From Nostoc sp. ATCC 53789 (GTDB taxonomy: Bacteria; Cyanobacteriota; Cyanobacteriia; Cyanobacteriales; Nostocaceae), in assembly GCF_009873495.1 (NCBI RefSeq), contig NZ_CP046703.1, positions 1,426,001 to 1,490,000 of the forward strand: 64,000 nt of DNA, given 5' to 3'. Position numbers and translations under genes: made by a program. The stretch's first letter is position 1; each line of letters begins with the position of its first letter. Shown in pieces: positions 60,800-64,000 of this stretch. Under the pieces are notes generated by a model. The model was not told the origin of the DNA and made no database searches. It saw nothing but the letters and a program-made list of their open reading frames with translations.

Positions 60800-61996
60800 A
60801 TGACGAATGACAAAAAAATGAAAGTATTACAAATTGTTCCCTCAATTTCTCTAATTTACGGTGGGCCGAGTCAAATGGTACTTGGATTAGCTCCGGCGTT
60901 AGTAAAAGAGGGAGTGGAAGTTACAATTCTCACAACTGATAGTAATGGTGATAATGGTCAAACACCTCTGGATGTTCCTTTAAATTGTCCCATTAAACAA
61001 GATGGCTATGAAATAATTTACTTTCGTTGTGCGCCTTTTCGCCGCTATAAATTTTCTCTAGATTTATTAAACTGGCTAAAAAATCATGCTCACGAGTTTG
61101 ACATAGCACATATCCATGCTCTATTCTCCCCAATAATTAGTGCTGCTGCTATTGTGTGTCGCCAGCAAAAGCTACCTTATATTTTCCGTCCTTTGGGTAC
61201 TCTCGATCCGGCTGATTTACAGAAGAAAAAGCAATTAAAACAGCTTTATGTTGCAATTATAGAACGCCAAAATTTAGCTGGTGCGGCAGCTATTCATTTT
61301 ACCAGCGAGCAAGAAGCTAAGATATCAGAAAGATTTGGAGTATCTACACCAGATTTGGTGATTCCCTTGGGTGTGATTCCCCGTCAATCTTCTATTAAAA
61401 ATGTATGTAGTCAGCTAGAAATACCAAAGGATGTGCCTTTGGTGCTGTTTATGTCACGAATTGACCCGAAAAAAGGGTTAAATTTGTTGATTCCGGCGCT
61501 AGAGAAGCTGTTAACGGTTGGTTATAAGTTTCATTTTGTCTTAGCTGGGACAAATCCTCAAGATCCAGATTACGAACAAAAGATAATATCCCAAATTCAA
61601 AATTCACCACTGCGATCGCACACTACAATTACAGGCTTTGTCACTGGTGAACTCAAAGTTAGTTTACTACAAGCTGCCGATTTATTTGTCTTGCCTTCCT
61701 ACTACGAAAATTTTGGGATTGCTGTAGCTGAAGCGATGGTTGCAGGTGTACCCGTAGTCATTTCTGACCAAGTGCATATTTGTCAACAGATACGTGATAG
61801 TGAGTCGGGTTGGGTAGGCGCAACAGATGTCCAAGCACTGGTAGAGTTACTCCAAGAAGCTTTGCAAAATCCCGCAGAACGCCAGCGACGGGGATTAAAC
61901 GCCCAAAAATATGCATTAGAAAATTTTAGCTGGGATGCGATCGCAAGGCAAACAATTCAAGCCTACCAAAAAATTCTGGACAACAAATTAATTTAA
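60800..61996 (+). CDS. hpsP: GT4 glycosyltransferase (HpsP-like)
   Basis: A 398-residue GT-B glycosyltransferase. MKVLQIVPSISLIYGGPSQM opens the acceptor domain; HIHALFSPIISAAAIVCRQQ follows. The donor domain has VLFMSRIDPKKGLNLLIPAL and VLPSYYENFGIAVAEAMVAG with the GT4 Glu pair, and FSWDAIARQTIQAYQ at the end. It is the last gene of the run and overlaps the convergent membrane-protein gene by four bases at their stops. Confidence 0.7.
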   Translation: MTNDKKMKVLQIVPSISLIYGGPSQMVLGLAPALVKEGVEVTILTTDSNGDNGQTPLDVPLNCPIKQDGYEIIYFRCAPFRRYKFSLDLLNWLKNHAHEFDIAHIHALFSPIISAAAIVCRQQKLPYIFRPLGTLDPADLQKKKQLKQLYVAIIERQNLAGAAAIHFTSEQEAKISERFGVSTPDLVIPLGVIPRQSSIKNVCSQLEIPKDVPLVLFMSRIDPKKGLNLLIPALEKLLTVGYKFHFVLAGTNPQDPDYEQKIISQIQNSPLRSHTTITGFVTGELKVSLLQAADLFVLPSYYENFGIAVAEAMVAGVPVVISDQVHICQQIRDSESGWVGATDVQALVELLQEALQNPAERQRRGLNAQKYALENFSWDAIARQTIQAYQKILDNKLI

Positions 61997-62724
61997 CCCA
62001 ACGCAGACAATAGCAGTTTTTGCCAAATAGGTGCTAGAACCGCTTTGACAACGATATCCGCAATCACAAAACCAATCCCAATTAACATATAAGTTTTTGG
62101 AAAGGGAGACTTCGGAACTTCGCCTCTGATGCGATTTAATAAATTTAATCCTAATGCAGCTAAAGCCACCCCAGTGGCGATAAACCCGATTATCCGCAAC
62201 AATGACCAAGGATACCACCCTAAAATAGCCGCTAACCAAGGTTTAGCACTAACTTTTACCAGTTCTGCAACATAAAAATTCATGTAGTTCAGCATCCAAG
62301 TGCCGAATATCAATGCCACGCTACTAATAGTGGCAACGCAGAGAATACAAAAAATACCGTAGTGCAATAAATGGTCTGGTAAAAATAAATTGAGTGAACC
62401 TTCCATACCTTCGCCCGTGCGAATCCAGTGAAACATCTCTGTAGTGTATGACTGTCCACGGAGGATGACTTTTGCTGCTGTTTCTGGTGCGATCGCAGTT
62501 GCTACAATTACAGCAATACTCTGCAACACTCCCCACAGCAACATCCACCAAAAAGCACTTTTATATTGTTGACGACGCACTTGTAACAAGAAAATGGGAT
62601 AGGGAACAGCAGTACCTAAAATCGGCATCAACCAGGGAACTCCAAAAACAAAACTTGCTGTTGTGCTGAGGATAACACCAATCACTAAAAAGATTACTAT
62701 CATCATAAGTAATTCAAAATTCAA
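61993..62724 (-). CDS. Multi-span membrane protein of unknown function (Yip1-like)
   Basis: A 243-residue protein with about six membrane segments (ELLMMIVIFLVIGVILST, FWWMLLWGVLQSIAVIVAT, LLHYGIFCILCVATISSVAL and others), no enzyme motif. The layout of paired segments with a central soluble loop carrying TAAKVILRGQSYTTE resembles Yip1-like membrane proteins. It is convergent with the hps-like run. Function unknown. Confidence 0.7.
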   Translation of the reverse strand: MNFELLMMIVIFLVIGVILSTTASFVFGVPWLMPILGTAVPYPIFLLQVRRQQYKSAFWWMLLWGVLQSIAVIVATAIAPETAAKVILRGQSYTTEMFHWIRTGEGMEGSLNLFLPDHLLHYGIFCILCVATISSVALIFGTWMLNYMNFYVAELVKVSAKPWLAAILGWYPWSLLRIIGFIATGVALAALGLNLLNRIRGEVPKSPFPKTYMLIGIGFVIADIVVKAVLAPIWQKLLLSALG

Positions 62725-62836
62725 GAATAATAAACATATTTGTAGTCTTTCTTCTGACTATTTGCTTTATAACAATTGAATTTGTAATAAACCTCATCTA
62801 TGTTGAAACCTAGAGTTTTTTAAAAGATATATTTAT

Positions 62837-62916
62837 GTAGGTTGGTTGGAGTGAAACGCAACCCAACATTATCAGCTTATTTATGTTGGGTTACGCTATC
62901 GCTGCACCCAACCTAC
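62837..62916. repeat. GTAGGTTGG palindromic repeat element
   Basis: Outer arms GTAGGTTGG and CCAACCTAC enclose inner arms AACCCAACAT and ATGTTGGGTT. This palindromic unit is familiar from many cyanobacterial intergenic regions and may be a miniature element. It lies between the membrane protein and the peroxiredoxin. Confidence 0.7.
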
Positions 62917-62971
62917 AAAGCTTATAGTCAGCTAAGTCGGTAGACATAATTAAATATAAAATAAACTCTTA

Positions 62972-63035
62972 GTTTGTAGTGAGCGATTTATCGCTCAGAG
63001 TAAGGATTATCAGGACTAAAGTCCTTACTACAAAC
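62972..63035. repeat. GTTTGTAGT inverted-repeat element
   Basis: Terminal arms GTTTGTAGT (62972) and ACTACAAAC (ending 63035) enclose two small hairpins, GAGCGATTTATCGCTC and AAGGACT-like around TAAAGTCCTT. It is a second intergenic repeat type about 55 bp after the GTAGGTTGG unit. Confidence 0.68.
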
Positions 63036-63245
63036 TTGAAATTTATTTATGCCTAGATACTTATCACCCTGATATTTGCAATCTTCTATGTAAAGAAAAA
63101 CCTATAGGGAAAAAATAATAAACTAAAGCATATATGGGTACTTTAGTCAATAGTTTTGATCCCCTTTTAATCACTTATCTGAGAGCGCTGACAACCTAAA
63201 ATTTTGTTTCAAACTGCTAAAGTCCGATTGGGAAATCGGGGTTTT

Positions 63246-63260
63246 ATGTCATGATGACAT
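63246..63260. promoter_or_regulatory. Perfect 15-bp palindrome upstream of peroxiredoxin
   Basis: ATGTCATGATGACAT is a perfect palindrome about 40 bp upstream of the peroxiredoxin ATG. The AT-rich TAGAATATAT that follows could be its -10 box, so the palindrome is a plausible operator. Which regulator would bind is unknown. Confidence 0.45.
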
Positions 63261-63300
63261 ACTAGAATATATATGCCTTTCTAACTACAGGGAATCTCAC

Positions 63301-63939
63301 ATGGCTCTCCGTCTAGGTGACACAGTACCCAACTTTACGCAAGCCTCAACACACGGCGACATCGATTTTTACCAATGGGCAGGTGACAGCTGGGTTGTGC
63401 TGTTCTCTCACCCTGCTGATTTTACACCTGTTTGTACAACAGAACTCGGCACAGTTGCCAAGCTAAAACCAGAATTTGACAAGCGCAATGTCAAAGCGAT
63501 CGCACTCAGCGTTGATGACGTAGAATCTCACAAAGGCTGGGTTGGAGATATTGAAGAAACTCAAAGCACCACCCTTAACTACCCAATTTTGGCGGATGCA
63601 GATCGTAAGGTTTCTGAACTTTACGACATGATCCACCCCAATGCTAATGCGACTGTGACAGTGCGATCGGTTTTCGTGATTGACCCCAATAAGAAACTCC
63701 GCCTAAGTTTCACCTATCCTCCCAGCACGGGACGTAACTTTGATGAAATTTTGCGGGTAATTGATTCTCTGCAATTGACTGATAATTACAGCGTGGCGAC
63801 ACCAGCTGACTGGAAAGATGGAGAGGATGTTGTAATTGTCCCCTCACTGAAAGATCCAGAAGTACTTAAAGAGAAATTCCCCAAAGGTTACGAGGAAATC
63901 AAACCCTATCTGCGGATGACTCCTCAGCCTAACAAGTAA
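63301..63939 (+). CDS. 1-Cys peroxiredoxin (Prx6 type)
   Basis: A 212-residue thiol peroxidase that reduces hydrogen peroxide and alkyl peroxides. The active site HPADFTPVCTTE places the peroxidatic Cys at residue 45. A long C-terminal region (VIVPSLKDPEVLKEKFPKGY) and the absence of any second conserved Cys mark the 1-Cys Prx6 class. The start follows CAGGGAATCTCAC. A terminator-like hairpin (CAAAGGCGCAAAG at 63966) lies after the stop. Probably induced by oxidative stress; a 15-bp palindrome upstream may be the operator. Confidence 0.95.
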   Translation: MALRLGDTVPNFTQASTHGDIDFYQWAGDSWVVLFSHPADFTPVCTTELGTVAKLKPEFDKRNVKAIALSVDDVESHKGWVGDIEETQSTTLNYPILADADRKVSELYDMIHPNANATVTVRSVFVIDPNKKLRLSFTYPPSTGRNFDEILRVIDSLQLTDNYSVATPADWKDGEDVVIVPSLKDPEVLKEKFPKGYEEIKPYLRMTPQPNK

Positions 63940-63965
63940 ATCTGAGAATGATTTCGGATAAAAAG

Positions 63966-63997
63966 CAAAGGCGCAAAGATATAACTTTGCGTCTTTG
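63966..63997 (+). terminator. Terminator after the peroxiredoxin gene
   Basis: CAAAGGCGCAAAG (63966-63978) pairs with CTTTGCGTCTTTG (63985-63997), one G-T pair, and TTT follows at the window edge. It fits a rho-independent terminator. Confidence 0.7.
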
Positions 63998-64000
63998 TTT

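Overview
The window comes from a filamentous, heterocyst-forming cyanobacterium of the Nostoc/Anabaena group. HIP1 palindromes (GCGATCGC) are scattered throughout. There is an intact hetZ-patU heterocyst pair, a heme oxygenase, a PxcA proton-exchange protein, a solanesyl diphosphate synthase, several cyanobacterium-only protein families, and the short tandem repeats and miniature inverted-repeat elements typical of Nostoc genomes. No tRNA, rRNA, CRISPR array, prophage or intact transposase gene was seen.

Layout. 1-14.3 kb is mostly core: ssb diverges from mreBCD; then come solanesyl diphosphate synthase, hetZ-patU (patU as one uninterrupted gene), a structured intergenic RNA candidate, a large membrane protein with a transglutaminase-like domain that has lost two of its three catalytic residues, a small membrane protein and pxcA. 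14.3-15.2 kb holds a TPR pseudogene split by a miniature element whose target-site duplication is still readable. 15.2-31.6 kb is signalling, accessory and transport: an 1807-residue Ser/Thr-kinase/ATPase/GAF/histidine-kinase hybrid, an NmrA-type reductase, a Tat-exported beta-carbonic anhydrase, a TIR-membrane-WD40 protein followed by a papain-like protease, and a ClC-CBS-USP channel. 31.7-33.6 kb holds a MinD-like ATPase with a c-heme HAMP sensor.

34.0-47.6 kb is a peptide-export locus. Eight small precursors carry double-glycine leaders of the ELSxEELDxVAGG type. They are followed by a double cyclic-nucleotide-domain protein, an HlyD-like adaptor, a C39 peptidase/ABC exporter, a second ABC exporter and a secreted DUF3455 protein; two convergently oriented LuxR-type regulators lie beyond. 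The leaders would be cut after GG by the C39 domain and the cores exported. No lanthipeptide, YcaO or radical-SAM modification enzyme is present here, and seven of the eight cores are visibly free of cysteine, as is the eighth.

47.6-54.5 kb holds a DUF3386 protein, a secreted protein resembling TNT-type NAD glycohydrolase toxins with a small partner gene, thymidylate kinase, heme oxygenase and glmM. Two families of miniature elements have spread here. 54.8-62.0 kb is an exopolysaccharide operon whose last five genes match the hpsL-P order of hormogonium polysaccharide loci (a polymerase/ligase-like membrane protein and glycosyltransferases). The window ends with a membrane protein and a 1-Cys peroxiredoxin.

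The best candidates for undescribed biology are the amplified, cysteine-free exported peptide array, the TNT-like secreted protein with its partner gene, the TIR-WD40/papain-like protease pair, and the catalytically altered transglutaminase-fold membrane protein. All functional calls rest on reading motifs by eye; none was checked by a search.
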